From Allomuricauda sp. CP2A (GTDB lineage: Bacteria > Bacteroidota > Bacteroidia > Flavobacteriales > Flavobacteriaceae), in NCBI RefSeq assembly GCF_001683915.1, contig NZ_LXTT01000034.1, forward strand, positions 1-64,000: a stretch of DNA of 64,000 nucleotides. Reading direction: 5' to 3'. The notes under the pieces were generated by a model that did not search any database, was not told the origin of the DNA, and saw only the letters and a list, made by a program, of their open reading frames with translations. The stretch's first letter is position 1. The number at the start of each line of letters is the position of its first letter. Below, in pieces: positions 18,885 through 28,642 of the stretch. A program made the position numbers and the translations under genes.

Positions 18885-19025
18885 ATAATCAAGAAGAATT
18901 ACAAATCTTTAAACTACGGTATACTCCTAATACGTCAATTAATATAGGGCATCCATCAATTGAAGAACAAATAAACGCTGGAGTACAAGTATTTTGATGT
19001 TTTATTCCAAATAAAAACCATTTAG

Positions 19026-19280
19026 ATGAAAAAACTTGTGCTTATGGCAGTTGTTGCTGCCGCATTAATGACGGCCTGTTCCAAAGATGATGGCCCAACC
19101 AAGAAATGTGAATCCTGTACCTCAAGTTTGGGCAATACCTTTGAACTGTGTGACAAGGGAAATGGCACCTACGAGTACAAAGAAGGCGGAAACATAATAA
19201 CAATTGATGAAGAAGCCCTGGGGAATCTCACTTTAAAACAGGCCGTACAAGGGTTTTGTGACTCCGATCTCCCACTTTAG
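19026..19280 (+). CDS. Small lipoprotein, hypothetical
   Basis: An 84-residue protein. A signal peptide ends in the lipobox LMTAC (Cys18), followed by SKDD, a start common in Bacteroidota surface lipoproteins. The mature part is about 66 residues with CESC and two further Cys, so disulfides are likely if it is exposed. No family is recognised. It stands alone between the SLC13 gene and the convergent lepA. Confidence 0.65.
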   Translation: MKKLVLMAVVAAALMTACSKDDGPTKKCESCTSSLGNTFELCDKGNGTYEYKEGGNIITIDEEALGNLTLKQAVQGFCDSDLPL

Positions 19281-19337
19281 CCCTAATTTTGATAAATATG
19301 TTTGCCCTAGAACAATCTTTTTGGCAAAAAAGTTCCC

Positions 19338-21134
19338 CTAATCATTCAATTTTAAAACAGCCATAAAAGCTTGCTGCGGAATCTCCACATTGCCCACTTG
19401 GCGCATACGCTTTTTCCCTTTTTTCTGCTTTTCCAGCAATTTTCTCTTACGCGAAATATCCCCACCATAACACTTGGCCGTTACATCCTTTCGCAAAGCC
19501 TTGATGGTTTCCCGCGAAATGATCTTGGAACCAATGGCGGCTTGGATGGGAATATCAAACTGTTGTCTGGGGATGAGTTCCTTCAATTTTTCGCACATGC
19601 GCTTACCTATGTTGTGCGCATTATCAAAATGGACCAATGCGGATAAGGCATCAACGGGCTGGGCGTTCAAGAGAATATCCACTCGGACCAGTTTGGAGAC
19701 TCGCATTCCTATTGGGGAATAATCAAAAGAGGCGTATCCTTTTGAAATGGTTTTCAATCGGTCGTAAAAATCAAAAACGATTTCAGCCAAGGGCATATCG
19801 AAAATAAGTTCCACCCGCTCCGTGGTCAAATAGGTCTGGTTGACAATCTGTCCCCTTTTTTCAATACAAAGCGACATCACATTTCCCACAAAATCGGATT
19901 TGGTGATGATAGTGGCCTTGATGTAAGGCTCCTCAACGCGGTCCAAAGTAGACGGGTCGGGTAAATCGGATGGGTTGTTGACAATCACTGGCGTTTCCGT
20001 GTCCTTGGTGGTGAAAGCATGGTAGCTTACGTTGGGCACCGTGGTGATCACGGTCATATCAAACTCGCGCTCCAAGCGTTCCTGGATAATTTCCATGTGG
20101 AGCATGCCCAAAAAGCCACATCTGAAACCAAAGCCCAAGGCGGCACTGCTTTCGGGAGTAAAGACCAGGGAAGCATCATTAAGCTGCAATTTTTCCATGG
20201 AAGAACGCAGTTCTTCAAAATCCTCGGTGTCCACAGGATAGATTCCGGCAAAAACCATAGGTTTTACATCTTCAAACCCTCCAATTGGGTTTTTTGTTGG
20301 GTTTACGGCATCGGTTATGGTATCCCCCACCTTAACTTCGCGGGCATCTTTGATACCGGTGATCAAATAGCCCACATCTCCTGCCGATATTTTGTTTTTA
20401 GGGAGCTGTTTGAGTTTCAAAGTGCCGATCTCATCGGCATAATAGGACTTCCCGGTGGCCACAAACTTTATTTTCTGTCCTTTTGTAATTTCTCCATTAA
20501 TGACCCTAAAATAGGTCTCCACGCCCCTGAACGGATTGTAGACCGAGTCAAAAACCAATGCCTGCAATGGTTCGTTTGGGTTTCCTTTTGGAGGAGGAAT
20601 ACGATCTATAATGGCGGTAAGGATTTCTTGGATTCCAATTCCTGTTTTGGCACTGGCGGGAATGACATCTTCAGGTTTGCAGCCCAAAAGGTCCACGATA
20701 TCATCCGTAACCTCTTCCGGATTGGCACTGGGCAAATCCACCTTGTTGAGAACGGGAATGATTTCCAAGTCGTTCTCCAAGGCCAAATAAAGGTTGGAAA
20801 TGGTTTGTGCTTGAATGCTCTGAGCGGCGTCAACAACCAAAAGTGCGCCTTCACAAGCAGCAATGGAGCGGGACACTTCATAGGAAAAATCCACATGCCC
20901 GGGAGTGTCGATCAAGTTAAGAACATAGGCTTCTCCCTCATGAACATAATCCATTTGTATGGCATGACTTTTAATGGTAATGCCCCGTTCGCGCTCCAAG
21001 TCCATGTTGTCCAACAACTGATCTTGTTTTTCACGTTCGGTGACAGAGCCGGTAAAATCCAATAAGCGATCTGCCAACGTACTCTTCCCGTGGTCTATAT
21101 GCGCAATAATGCAAAAATTCCTAATCTTCTCCAT
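19338..21134 (-). CDS. lepA: Elongation factor 4 (LepA), ribosome-associated GTPase
   Basis: A 598-residue translational GTPase. The G1 motif [10 protein letters not shown], switch [17 protein letters not shown] and NKVDLP (G4) are intact. EF-G-like domains follow, then the LepA-specific C-terminal domain ending in [20 protein letters not shown]. It acts on stalled or forming ribosomes. Full-length for the family. Confidence 0.98.
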   Translation of the reverse strand: MEKIRNFCIIAHIDHGKSTLADRLLDFTGSVTEREKQDQLLDNMDLERERGITIKSHAIQMDYVHEGEAYVLNLIDTPGHVDFSYEVSRSIAACEGALLVVDAAQSIQAQTISNLYLALENDLEIIPVLNKVDLPSANPEEVTDDIVDLLGCKPEDVIPASAKTGIGIQEILTAIIDRIPPPKGNPNEPLQALVFDSVYNPFRGVETYFRVINGEITKGQKIKFVATGKSYYADEIGTLKLKQLPKNKISAGDVGYLITGIKDAREVKVGDTITDAVNPTKNPIGGFEDVKPMVFAGIYPVDTEDFEELRSSMEKLQLNDASLVFTPESSAALGFGFRCGFLGMLHMEIIQERLEREFDMTVITTVPNVSYHAFTTKDTETPVIVNNPSDLPDPSTLDRVEEPYIKATIITKSDFVGNVMSLCIEKRGQIVNQTYLTTERVELIFDMPLAEIVFDFYDRLKTISKGYASFDYSPIGMRVSKLVRVDILLNAQPVDALSALVHFDNAHNIGKRMCEKLKELIPRQQFDIPIQAAIGSKIISRETIKALRKDVTAKCYGGDISRKRKLLEKQKKGKKRMRQVGNVEIPQQAFMAVLKLND

Positions 21135-21174
21135 ATCAACAATTGCTCAACAAAAATGGGCTACTAAGCAACTG

Positions 21175-21182
21175 CAAATATA
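21175..21182 (-). promoter_or_regulatory. Candidate lepA -7 box (TATATTTG)
   Basis: On the minus strand this reads TATATTTG, matching the Bacteroidota -7 consensus TAnnTTTG, about 40 nt before the lepA ATG. No clear -33 element is seen at standard spacing. Confidence 0.4.
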
Positions 21183-21230
21183 GTTGTTTTAAATACCTGA
21201 GAATGGTTTTTTGCAAATAAGAAAACAGGC

Positions 21231-21263
21231 TTCGCACCGCTCTAAAATATTTTCTTAGATTTG
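21231..21263 (+). promoter_or_regulatory. Candidate promoter for the outer-membrane barrel gene
   Basis: TAGATTTG at 21256-21263 matches TAnnTTTG, with TTCG at 21231-21234 as a weak -33 element after a 21-nt spacer. The ATG follows 19 nt later. It is divergent from the lepA promoter. Confidence 0.45.
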
Positions 21264-21282
21264 ATGTTCAACCCCAACTTAA

Positions 21283-23703
21283 ATGAAAAACCTCACCTAT
21301 ATTGTTTTATTGGTGTTTGTTATGGTCAACCACGCCAGTGGTCAGACCTATAAGATTACGGGAAAGGTTGTGGATGAACAAAACCAGACTATTCCTTTCG
21401 CCAACATCTTGCTTTTGCAGGCGGCCGATACCACTTTTGTAAAAGGCACGTCCGCAGATGACAACGGTTTTTTTGCCCTTACCGAGGTTGACCCAGATCT
21501 GTATCTTTTACAGGCGAGCTACGTAGGGCGGGGCTCTGAGCCACGTGCATTGGATATTGCCCAGGATGTTTCCCTTGGGGCATTGATCATACCACTGGAG
21601 ACCAATGAATTGGACGAAGTAGTCGTTACCGCACAGCGACCAAAACTACAACGGTTACCAGACAGACTGGTCTTTTCGGTTGAAAACACCATAGTTTCGC
21701 AAGGCACAACTTGGGATATCCTAAGAAGTACGCCGGGCGTCATTGTAAATGATGACCGATTGTTGGTCAGGGGGGAAAGTGCAAGGGTTTATCTTAACGG
21801 TAGAGCGGTACAATTGTCGGGCCAAGAAGTTCAGGATTTGTTGCAGGGGCTTTCCGGGGTCAATATCAAATCGGTTGAGGTTATGATCAATCCGCCCGCC
21901 CAGTATGATGCCGAAGGCGGGCCCATCCTTAATATCATCACGAGCAAGAACATTATCCCTGGCTATAAGGGGAGCGTCAACGGAACGTACACCCAAGCGG
22001 TGTTTCCAAAATTTAATTTGGGAACCAGTCATTATTATAAAACGGACAAGCTCAACCTTTTTGCCAATTATACCTTCAACCCCCAAAAAGAGATTAGAAA
22101 AACGGAAAAGGGAATCAATTTTATGGATGGTACCAATTCGGTTTTTTCGCGTTGGGATACGAGATACAACCAAATCAAAAGCACCCAGTCCCATACCGGA
22201 AGCTTTATCATGGACTACGACTTGGATGATAACAACAGCATAAATCTCACCTCAAGCTTATTGTTCAACCCCAATCAGGAGCAACAAACCCGCTTAAGTA
22301 ACGAGATGCGAAATGCCCAATATGAGTTGGACTCCACCTTTACCACCTTGAACAACACCACTATGGACAACACCAACTTGGCGGTTGACTTAAGTTATGT
22401 GCACAAATTGAAAAAACCGGGGGCACGATTGAGCTTTAACGGCCATTATACGTATTACAATGGGCAGTCCTTCCAAAATTTGGCATCGGATTATTTTGAT
22501 TCCAACGGTAGTTTTTTAAGGGATTTTGGTTTTGATTCCGATTCGCAGCAAGACATCCAGATTTTCACCGGGCAAGTAGATTTTTCCGCACCCGTGGGCA
22601 ACGCGTCCATAGAAACGGGGGCCAAGATTTCCTCCATCGCTTCGGAAAGTAATGTGGATTTTTTCAACTTTAATGGCAGTAGCAATACTGTGGATTCATC
22701 ACTATCCGATGACTTCACCTATGATGAGGACGTGTATGCAGCCTATTTCAGCTTTGTAAAAAACTGGGAAAAATGGTCCATGAAATTGGGATTGCGGGGA
22801 GAACTTACTGAGGCAGAAGGGGTGTCCTTGACCCTGAACGAGACCAATACCCAAGATTTTTTTGAACCTTTTCCTTCCCTCTACCTGTTGTACTCACCTT
22901 CGGACAAGCATAGCTTTTCCTTTGATTATGGTAGAAATGTGGATCGGCCCAAGTACAACGACCTCAACCCATTTCGGTTTTTCTTCAATGAGAACGATTA
23001 CGAGGAGGGCAATCCAAGATTGACACCAAGTTTCAGCAACAACTTTAACCTTAACTATACCCTGAACAGCGAATATTTTTTCGATGTCTACTATCGGGAT
23101 AACGGAGCCAATATCGCCTATTTGGTCTTTCAGGACAATGACAACCAAACCTTGGTGGAGCTCAAGCAGAATGTATTGGAAAGCACATCCTACGGATTGG
23201 ACTTTACGCTGAGCAAGACCATCCTTCCATCTTGGTTTCTATATGCCTACACCTCACTTTTTCATGAAGAGGAAACCTTTTTGGCCGTTGAAAGTGGAAA
23301 TGTGGAATACACCAACGAGGTGGATGGGGTCTATGGCTATTTGGCCAATTATTTGACGCTCTCCAAAGACGGTAGCTTGACCGGGGAGGTCACCATGACC
23401 TATATTTCCAATTTTTTGTTTGGCTCATACATTTCTGATGAGCAGTTGAACCTCACCTTGGGATTACGAAAGTCACTGTTCAACAATAGGGCTGTAATTT
23501 CCGTTGCCGCGGAGAATCTTTTGGAAAAATGGATTCCTACCTATACCTCTAACTACTTGAATCAGGATAATTTTTATAGAAGACGGCCCGAAACCCAGTT
23601 TATCCGGGTAGGATTTACCTATAATTTTGGAAACTTTAGGTTACAGGACAATCAAAGAGGCATCGATAAAAAGGAACGGGACCGACTTGAAGCTCAAGAG
23701 TAA
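21283..23703 (+). CDS. Outer-membrane beta-barrel protein (TonB-receptor-like)
   Basis: An 806-residue outer-membrane protein. Its signal peptide ends near NHASGQ (about 20). A carboxypeptidase-regulatory-like beta sandwich (about 22-100) precedes a plug-like region (about 110-225, with LDEVVVTAQRP and a STPGV motif). A large C-terminal barrel of the OMP_b-brl_3 type ends in VGFTYNFGNFRLQDN. No SusD partner or sugar-utilisation genes are adjacent, so the ligand is unknown; a role in substrate import or envelope remodelling is possible. Confidence 0.87.
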   Translation: MKNLTYIVLLVFVMVNHASGQTYKITGKVVDEQNQTIPFANILLLQAADTTFVKGTSADDNGFFALTEVDPDLYLLQASYVGRGSEPRALDIAQDVSLGALIIPLETNELDEVVVTAQRPKLQRLPDRLVFSVENTIVSQGTTWDILRSTPGVIVNDDRLLVRGESARVYLNGRAVQLSGQEVQDLLQGLSGVNIKSVEVMINPPAQYDAEGGPILNIITSKNIIPGYKGSVNGTYTQAVFPKFNLGTSHYYKTDKLNLFANYTFNPQKEIRKTEKGINFMDGTNSVFSRWDTRYNQIKSTQSHTGSFIMDYDLDDNNSINLTSSLLFNPNQEQQTRLSNEMRNAQYELDSTFTTLNNTTMDNTNLAVDLSYVHKLKKPGARLSFNGHYTYYNGQSFQNLASDYFDSNGSFLRDFGFDSDSQQDIQIFTGQVDFSAPVGNASIETGAKISSIASESNVDFFNFNGSSNTVDSSLSDDFTYDEDVYAAYFSFVKNWEKWSMKLGLRGELTEAEGVSLTLNETNTQDFFEPFPSLYLLYSPSDKHSFSFDYGRNVDRPKYNDLNPFRFFFNENDYEEGNPRLTPSFSNNFNLNYTLNSEYFFDVYYRDNGANIAYLVFQDNDNQTLVELKQNVLESTSYGLDFTLSKTILPSWFLYAYTSLFHEEETFLAVESGNVEYTNEVDGVYGYLANYLTLSKDGSLTGEVTMTYISNFLFGSYISDEQLNLTLGLRKSLFNNRAVISVAAENLLEKWIPTYTSNYLNQDNFYRRRPETQFIRVGFTYNFGNFRLQDNQRGIDKKERDRLEAQE

Positions 23704-23752
23704 TGCCTTGATTATCGGGTATTTTGTACTTTTGCAATCCAAAAAATAAGAT

Positions 23753-24745
23753 TTGCCAAAAATTCGAAACATAGAACTTCCTGATTTTCCATTGTTGCTT
23801 GCTCCAATGGAAGATGTGAGCGACCCTCCTTTTCGTGCTTTGTGCAAGGAGCAGGGTGCCGATGTGGTGTATACGGAGTTCATTTCTTCCGAAGGATTGA
23901 TCAGGGATGCCGCCAAAAGTGTCATCAAACTGGACATTTATGAAAAGGAACGTCCTGTGGGCATCCAAATCTTTGGTGCGGAGCTGGATTCCATGTTGCA
24001 GGCGGTGGACATTGTAGAACAATCCAATCCGGATATCATCGATATCAATTTTGGTTGTCCCGTTAAAAAAGTGGTCTGCAAAAATGCCGGAGCTGGGATT
24101 TTGCGGGATATTCCCTTAATGGTAAAACTGACCGCCGAAATGGTAAAGCGGACCAACCTGCCCGTCACCGTAAAGACCCGATTGGGATGGGATTCCAACT
24201 CCATTAAAATTGTTGAGGTCGCAGAGCGATTGCAGGACGTTGGGATTGAGGCCATATCCATCCATGGGCGTACCCGGGTGCAGATGTACAAGGGCGAAGC
24301 CGACTGGGCTCCCATTGCCGAAGTAAAGAACAATCCCAGAATGCATATCCCTGTTTTTGGCAACGGAGATGTGGACACGCCCGAAGCCGCTGTAAAAATG
24401 CGGGACGAATATGGCCTGGATGGTGCCATGATAGGTAGGGCCAGCATTGGCAACCCATGGTTTTTCAAGGAGGTGAAGCACTACTTCAAAACCGGTCAAC
24501 ATTTGGACCCGCCCACCATGGAAGAACGTGTGGATGCTGCACGCCGACATTTACAAATGGCGATTGATTGGAAGGGTGAAAAATTAGGGGTTTTTGAAAC
24601 CCGAAGACATTACACCAACTATTTTAAGGGCATTCCCCACTTCAAGGAATATCGAATGAAAATGGTGACCAGTGATGATGCAGCCGATGTTTTTGCCGCT
24701 TTTGATGAGGTGCAGGAAAAGTTTGGCGATTACCAGTTCGCCTAA
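23753..24745 (+). CDS. dusB: tRNA-dihydrouridine synthase (DusB-like)
   Basis: A 330-residue FMN enzyme that reduces uridine to dihydrouridine in tRNA D-loops with NADPH. The N-terminal LLAPMEDVSDPPFRALC, the catalytic-Cys region NFGCPVKKVVCKNAGAG, SIHGRTRVQMYKG and DGAMIGRASIGNPW are family marks. The only start that preserves the N-terminus is the TTG at 23753. Its last 4 nt overlap the convergent permease gene. Confidence 0.93.
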   Translation: MPKIRNIELPDFPLLLAPMEDVSDPPFRALCKEQGADVVYTEFISSEGLIRDAAKSVIKLDIYEKERPVGIQIFGAELDSMLQAVDIVEQSNPDIIDINFGCPVKKVVCKNAGAGILRDIPLMVKLTAEMVKRTNLPVTVKTRLGWDSNSIKIVEVAERLQDVGIEAISIHGRTRVQMYKGEADWAPIAEVKNNPRMHIPVFGNGDVDTPEAAVKMRDEYGLDGAMIGRASIGNPWFFKEVKHYFKTGQHLDPPTMEERVDAARRHLQMAIDWKGEKLGVFETRRHYTNYFKGIPHFKEYRMKMVTSDDAADVFAAFDEVQEKFGDYQFA

Positions 24746-25953
24746 TCCATGATCAACTTTTTGGTAATTCGGCTACTCGCAATTTTTGATGAGATAAAGC
24801 CCAGGACCACAATCGTGGCCAAGACCAAAAGCACATTCATAATATCATATTCCACAGGATAGGCCAGAGAGGGCGTGATTTTCAACCATCCAAAGAACAA
24901 TTGCGAAGCAATCAACAAGGAACCTATCAAAACCCCAATGAGTCCACCCAAAGAAGTGACCAAAAGCCCTTGGATGAAGTAAATCCGCCGCAGTTCTTTA
25001 AGGGTGGTTCCCAAACTGAAGAGCGTTTTTGAGTTCTGCTGCTTGTCCAAAATCATCATGATAATGGCCCCGACCACATTAAAAAGTGCGATGATCAACA
25101 CCAAGGTAAAAATGAGATAAGTGGCCAAATTCTCGGTTTTCAACATGCGGTGCAGCGTACTATTTTGTTCTTGGCGGGTCAGGACCAAGACTTTATCACC
25201 TAAAATCGTATTGATGGAACTCTTCACATCATCAATGGACGCCCCTTCATTCAATTTAAAATTGATACCAGAAATTTCCGTGCTGTCCCGCTCCAACAAT
25301 TCTTGGACTAACGGGAGTTGTGCAAAAACATATTTTTTGTCCAGATTTTCCTCAACGGCATACACCCCACTCAGCACCAACGAAAGTTGGTTATAGGGTT
25401 TGGGGGGATTAAGCCCCTGCTGTGAAAAGGCTCCTTTTCCGGGCTTGGGCACCAAAACCGTCATGGGATTTCTATAATTGTCAATGGGGACACCCAGCTG
25501 GTTATAAATGCCAATGCCCATAACGCCATTGTATTCCATATCGCCCCAATTTCCAAAATAGAGGGTGCTGTCCACCCCGGTTACCGCTCTATAATTTCCA
25601 TCTATGCCTTTAATGTAGGCGATACAACTTTTTTCCTTGAAGGTGAGATAGGCTCTTTCCTCAAGTTCTTTCGAGTAATTGGCCAGCCCTTCAACATTTT
25701 TTAGAGCAGTTTCTTCATCAGTTGCGATGGAAAAGTATTTTCCGGTAGTAGGTTGAGCTTTTAGGTCGGGATCAAAGGTGTTGGAAAAAGAGAGGCTAAA
25801 AGTTTTTAATCCCGCAAAGGCCGAAAGCACAATAAAAAGTGCAGCAGACCCGATGACAATCACCAAAAAAGTGATGAAATTAATGATGTTTACCGCATTT
25901 TGGTTGCTCTTTGAGCGCAGATAACGTTTAGCGATATACAGCGGAAAGTTCAA
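24742..25953 (-). CDS. FtsX-like ABC permease (LolC/LolE type)
   Basis: A 403-residue inner-membrane permease with the four-helix type VII layout: one helix at about 20-48, a large periplasmic domain (50-275), then three helices (about 280-395). The opening PLYIAKRYLRSKSNQNAVNIIN resembles lipoprotein-releasing LolC/E proteins. The start is a TTG at 25953, 2 nt after the rbfA stop, so it is probably co-transcribed with rbfA. No ATPase gene is next to it. Confidence 0.87.
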   Translation of the reverse strand: MNFPLYIAKRYLRSKSNQNAVNIINFITFLVIVIGSAALFIVLSAFAGLKTFSLSFSNTFDPDLKAQPTTGKYFSIATDEETALKNVEGLANYSKELEERAYLTFKEKSCIAYIKGIDGNYRAVTGVDSTLYFGNWGDMEYNGVMGIGIYNQLGVPIDNYRNPMTVLVPKPGKGAFSQQGLNPPKPYNQLSLVLSGVYAVEENLDKKYVFAQLPLVQELLERDSTEISGINFKLNEGASIDDVKSSINTILGDKVLVLTRQEQNSTLHRMLKTENLATYLIFTLVLIIALFNVVGAIIMMILDKQQNSKTLFSLGTTLKELRRIYFIQGLLVTSLGGLIGVLIGSLLIASQLFFGWLKITPSLAYPVEYDIMNVLLVLATIVVLGFISSKIASSRITKKLIMD

Positions 25954-25955
25954 AA

Positions 25956-26351
25956 TCAGGATTTCTTTCGTTTATCAAGCAAGTCCCTATTTTCAATGGG
26001 ATTTTCTTCGCCTTTGAGTGATTTTTCAATCTTATCGATGTATTCCAGGGAATCATCAAGATAAAAAGTAAGCTCGGGCACGCGTCGCAATTGATGCTTG
26101 GTGCGTTGGGCCAAATCATACCGTATGGCCACCTGATTGTCTTTGATGCCATCCAGCAACTCTTTGGCATTTTTATTGGGGAAAATGCTCACGTACACTT
26201 TGGCAATGGATAAATCCGTGGTCACGGATACCTTGGTTACGGAAATCAAAGTTCCCTTGAGTCCGCCATCCGTAGCAGCTCTTTGCAAGATGTCCGCCAA
26301 GTCTTTTTGAATGATTCCCGCTATTTTCTTCTGCCGTTGTGTTTCCTCCAT
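25956..26351 (-). CDS. rbfA: 30S ribosome-binding factor A
   Basis: A protein of about 131 residues with a KH-like fold that helps mature the 16S rRNA 5' end. I choose the ATG at 26351 (MEETQRQKKIAGIIQKDLAD), the normal RbfA N-terminus; the frame is open another 45 codons upstream but that part is unlike the family. RVPELTFYLDDSLEYIDKIEKSL is the typical C-terminal core. Confidence 0.93.
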   Translation of the reverse strand: MEETQRQKKIAGIIQKDLADILQRAATDGGLKGTLISVTKVSVTTDLSIAKVYVSIFPNKNAKELLDGIKDNQVAIRYDLAQRTKHQLRRVPELTFYLDDSLEYIDKIEKSLKGEENPIENRDLLDKRKKS

Positions 26352-26578
26352 ACTGCAAAAATAAGCGAAATACTGACTATTCCCTAGATTGGACGTTTGA
26401 AGATGGACTATTCTTGGATTATCCGTTTTTTTCGATAACAGCTCGCATAATGGGAAGGAAAAGATATTTAACCATAACGACATCAACTATTTTATCCAAG
26501 AATATGTATTTTGGTACGGGACATGTTTGATTCCGACAACGCATCAAACCTCCTCGATAATGGAAAAAATCTGAACAA

Positions 26579-27913
26579 ATGAAAAGATGCTTTGCCGCCT
26601 TGGTGGTTTTGGCTTTTTGGCCAGCATGTTCGCAAACGCAGGACACGGTTTTGGCCCATCAGCAGAAAATGCAATGGTTCAAGGATGCCAAGTTGGGCAT
26701 TTTCATCCATTGGGGACTATATTCGGTGGATGGCATTGATGAATCTTGGTCGTTTTTCAATGGGTACATTTCCCATAAGGATTATCTAAAACAGACCAAG
26801 GGGTTCACGGCCAAAAAATACGACCCCGCCCTTTGGGCGGAGCTTATTGTGGAGAGCGGGGCCCAATATTCAGTGATCACTGCCAAGCACCATGACGGGT
26901 TTGCGCTTTGGGACACCCGTTTTGGGACATTGAACGCGGCGGAACATGCTTCGTCCAAAAAAGATGTGCTTACTCCTTTTGTGGAAAAGCTTCGGGACAA
27001 AGAACTAAAAGTGGGCATCTATTATTCGCTTCCCGATTGGTCTTATGCAGATTACACCCATTTTACAAGGGACTCCATCAGGTACAAAATTGAGGAAGAA
27101 CCCAATAGATGGAACAAATTTTTGACCTATTACCAAGGTCAATTGAAGGAACTTTCAGATCGTTACAATCCAGACCTCTATTGGTTTGATGGGGATTGGG
27201 AACACAGCGCCGAAGAATGGGAAGCACCAAAGGTGAGGAAAATGTTGTTGGCCAAAAATCCCAACACCATTCTCAATTCCAGACTAAAGGGACACGGGGA
27301 CTATGAAACACCGGAGCAGGGCATGCCCATTACCCGTCCCGATAATCCTTATTGGGAGCTTTGCATGACGATGAACGACTCGTGGGGATATCAAAAAACA
27401 GACCTTAACTATAAAACCACGGACCAGATCATCGGTATTTTTGCTGATGTGATCGGTAATGGGGGCAACCTTTTGCTGGACATTGGACCCAAAGCGGATG
27501 GGAGCATTCCCGAAGCGCAAGTAGCACTTATGAAAGGGTTGGGAAGATGGGTCCACAAACACAAAGAAGCCCTATACGGAACAATGGCTGGAATCCCGAA
27601 AGAACATTTTTATGGACCATCCACGCTCTCGAAAGACAGAAGGACGCTATATCTTTTTGTAAAAGGAAACCCTAAGGGCGAAGTCGTGATGCGTGGTCTC
27701 AAGAACAACATCAATCGAATCTGGGTGGTGGGCCAAGGTGCCAAACTGCAACATCAGGTAATGGGGAAGGTATATTGGAGTGAATACCCTGGAATAAAGT
27801 ACATTAAAGTCCCGGAGCATGTTCTGGATGAAAACATGACCGTGCTCGCCGTGCTTTTGGATGGGGAAGTGGATTTATATAGAGAGGATGGGGCCGTTAT
27901 TGAAAGTAATTAA
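26579..27913 (+). CDS. GH29 alpha-L-fucosidase, lipoprotein
   Basis: A 444-residue glycoside hydrolase family 29 enzyme, expected to remove alpha-linked L-fucose by a retaining mechanism. The lipobox-like FWPAC (Cys17) suggests membrane anchoring. FIHWGLYS (42-49), AKHHDGFALWD (102-112) and the nucleophile Asp204 in WFDGDWE are clear. The acid/base residue of this family is poorly conserved and I do not assign it. No other carbohydrate genes lie beside it. The epimerase gene starts 8 nt after it. Confidence 0.9.
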   Translation: MKRCFAALVVLAFWPACSQTQDTVLAHQQKMQWFKDAKLGIFIHWGLYSVDGIDESWSFFNGYISHKDYLKQTKGFTAKKYDPALWAELIVESGAQYSVITAKHHDGFALWDTRFGTLNAAEHASSKKDVLTPFVEKLRDKELKVGIYYSLPDWSYADYTHFTRDSIRYKIEEEPNRWNKFLTYYQGQLKELSDRYNPDLYWFDGDWEHSAEEWEAPKVRKMLLAKNPNTILNSRLKGHGDYETPEQGMPITRPDNPYWELCMTMNDSWGYQKTDLNYKTTDQIIGIFADVIGNGGNLLLDIGPKADGSIPEAQVALMKGLGRWVHKHKEALYGTMAGIPKEHFYGPSTLSKDRRTLYLFVKGNPKGEVVMRGLKNNINRIWVVGQGAKLQHQVMGKVYWSEYPGIKYIKVPEHVLDENMTVLAVLLDGEVDLYREDGAVIESN

Positions 27914-27921
27914 CAAATTTC

Positions 27922-28329
27922 ATGGACAAGATTGAACACATTGGCATTGCCGTAAAAGATTTGGAAGCATCGAACATTTTGTTCGCCAAACTTTTGGGTG
28001 TGCCACACTATAAAACCGAAGAGGTCACTTCCGAGGGGGTAAAGACCTCGTTTTTTAAATCGGGGCCCAATAAAGTGGAACTGTTGGAGGCCACAAGTCC
28101 GGATAGCCCCATCGCCAAGTTTTTGGAAAAGAAAGGGGAGGGTATCCACCATATTGCCTTTGCGGTGGAAGACATCGTTTCAGAAATGGCCCGGTTGAAG
28201 GAAGAAGGCTTTGTTGTTTTAAACGAAATCCCCAAAAAAGGAGCGGATAACAAACTGGTGGCATTCTTGCATCCCAAGGGCACCAATGGGGTTTTGGTGG
28301 AGCTCTGCCAGGAAATAAAAGCGGGGTAG
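27922..28329 (+). CDS. mce: Methylmalonyl-CoA epimerase
   Basis: A 135-residue enzyme of the vicinal oxygen chelate fold that interconverts (R)- and (S)-methylmalonyl-CoA, for propionate and odd-chain or branched-chain catabolism. Metal ligands are in IEHIGIAV, GIHHIAFAVED and GVLVELCQ. Length is normal. The mutase genes are not in this window. Confidence 0.93.
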   Translation: MDKIEHIGIAVKDLEASNILFAKLLGVPHYKTEEVTSEGVKTSFFKSGPNKVELLEATSPDSPIAKFLEKKGEGIHHIAFAVEDIVSEMARLKEEGFVVLNEIPKKGADNKLVAFLHPKGTNGVLVELCQEIKAG

Positions 28330-28342
28330 CGGCGTTAAAACC

Positions 28343-28373
28343 TTGCGATGAAGCAAAATAAACACTAATATTG
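28343..28373 (+). promoter_or_regulatory. Candidate tRNA promoter
   Basis: TTG at 28343-28345, a 20-nt spacer, then TAATATTG at 28366-28373 (one mismatch to TAnnTTTG). The predicted start is about 10 nt upstream of the tRNA. Confidence 0.5.
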
Positions 28374-28390
28374 CATCCGCAAAAATTGCG

Positions 28391-28464
28391 GGTCCTATAG
28401 CTCAGCTGGTTAGAGCACCTGACTCATAATCAGGGGGTCCCTGGTTCGAGCCCAGGTGGGACCA
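28391..28464 (+). tRNA. tRNA-CAU, probably tRNA-Ile2
   Basis: A complete 74-nt cloverleaf. Acceptor GGTCCTA pairs with TGGGACC (one G-T). The D stem is GCTC/GAGC, the anticodon stem CCTGA/TCAGG with loop CTCATAA, and the T stem CCTGG/CCAGG. Discriminator A73 is followed by CTT, so CCA is not encoded. The anticodon CAT (28425-28427) could mean elongator Met or lysidine-modified Ile. C4-G69 and C5-G68 in the acceptor stem are determinants reported for the lysidine synthetase TilS, which favours tRNA-Ile2 reading AUA. It lacks the three G-C pairs in the anticodon stem that mark initiators. Confidence 0.9.
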
Positions 28465-28467
28465 CTT

Positions 28468-28505
28468 AAAACCCTTTCAAGGCACAGATTTGGAAGGGTT
28501 TTTTT
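28468..28505 (+). terminator. Rho-independent terminator of the tRNA
   Basis: The stem AACCCTTTC pairs with GGAAGGGTT (one T-G) and runs into a row of seven T. It begins a few nt after the tRNA 3' end. The rest of the gap to 28642 shows nothing I can name. Confidence 0.85.
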
Positions 28506-28642
28506 AATGCAATGGGGTCAAATATCGCGTCAATTTTTTTCGCTATAAACTTTAACCCTTTCTTGTTTCTCAAAAAATGATGGGAGCCAACCCAGACGAA
28601 CAATTAAAAGATTAATCTTAAATTGAAGGTCAAAAACCCACC

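Noticed and set aside
20019..21065. Long open frame (348 codons) on the plus strand opposite lepA
   Set aside because: It is the antisense of conserved LepA codons, its translation resembles no protein, and it has no promoter of its own.
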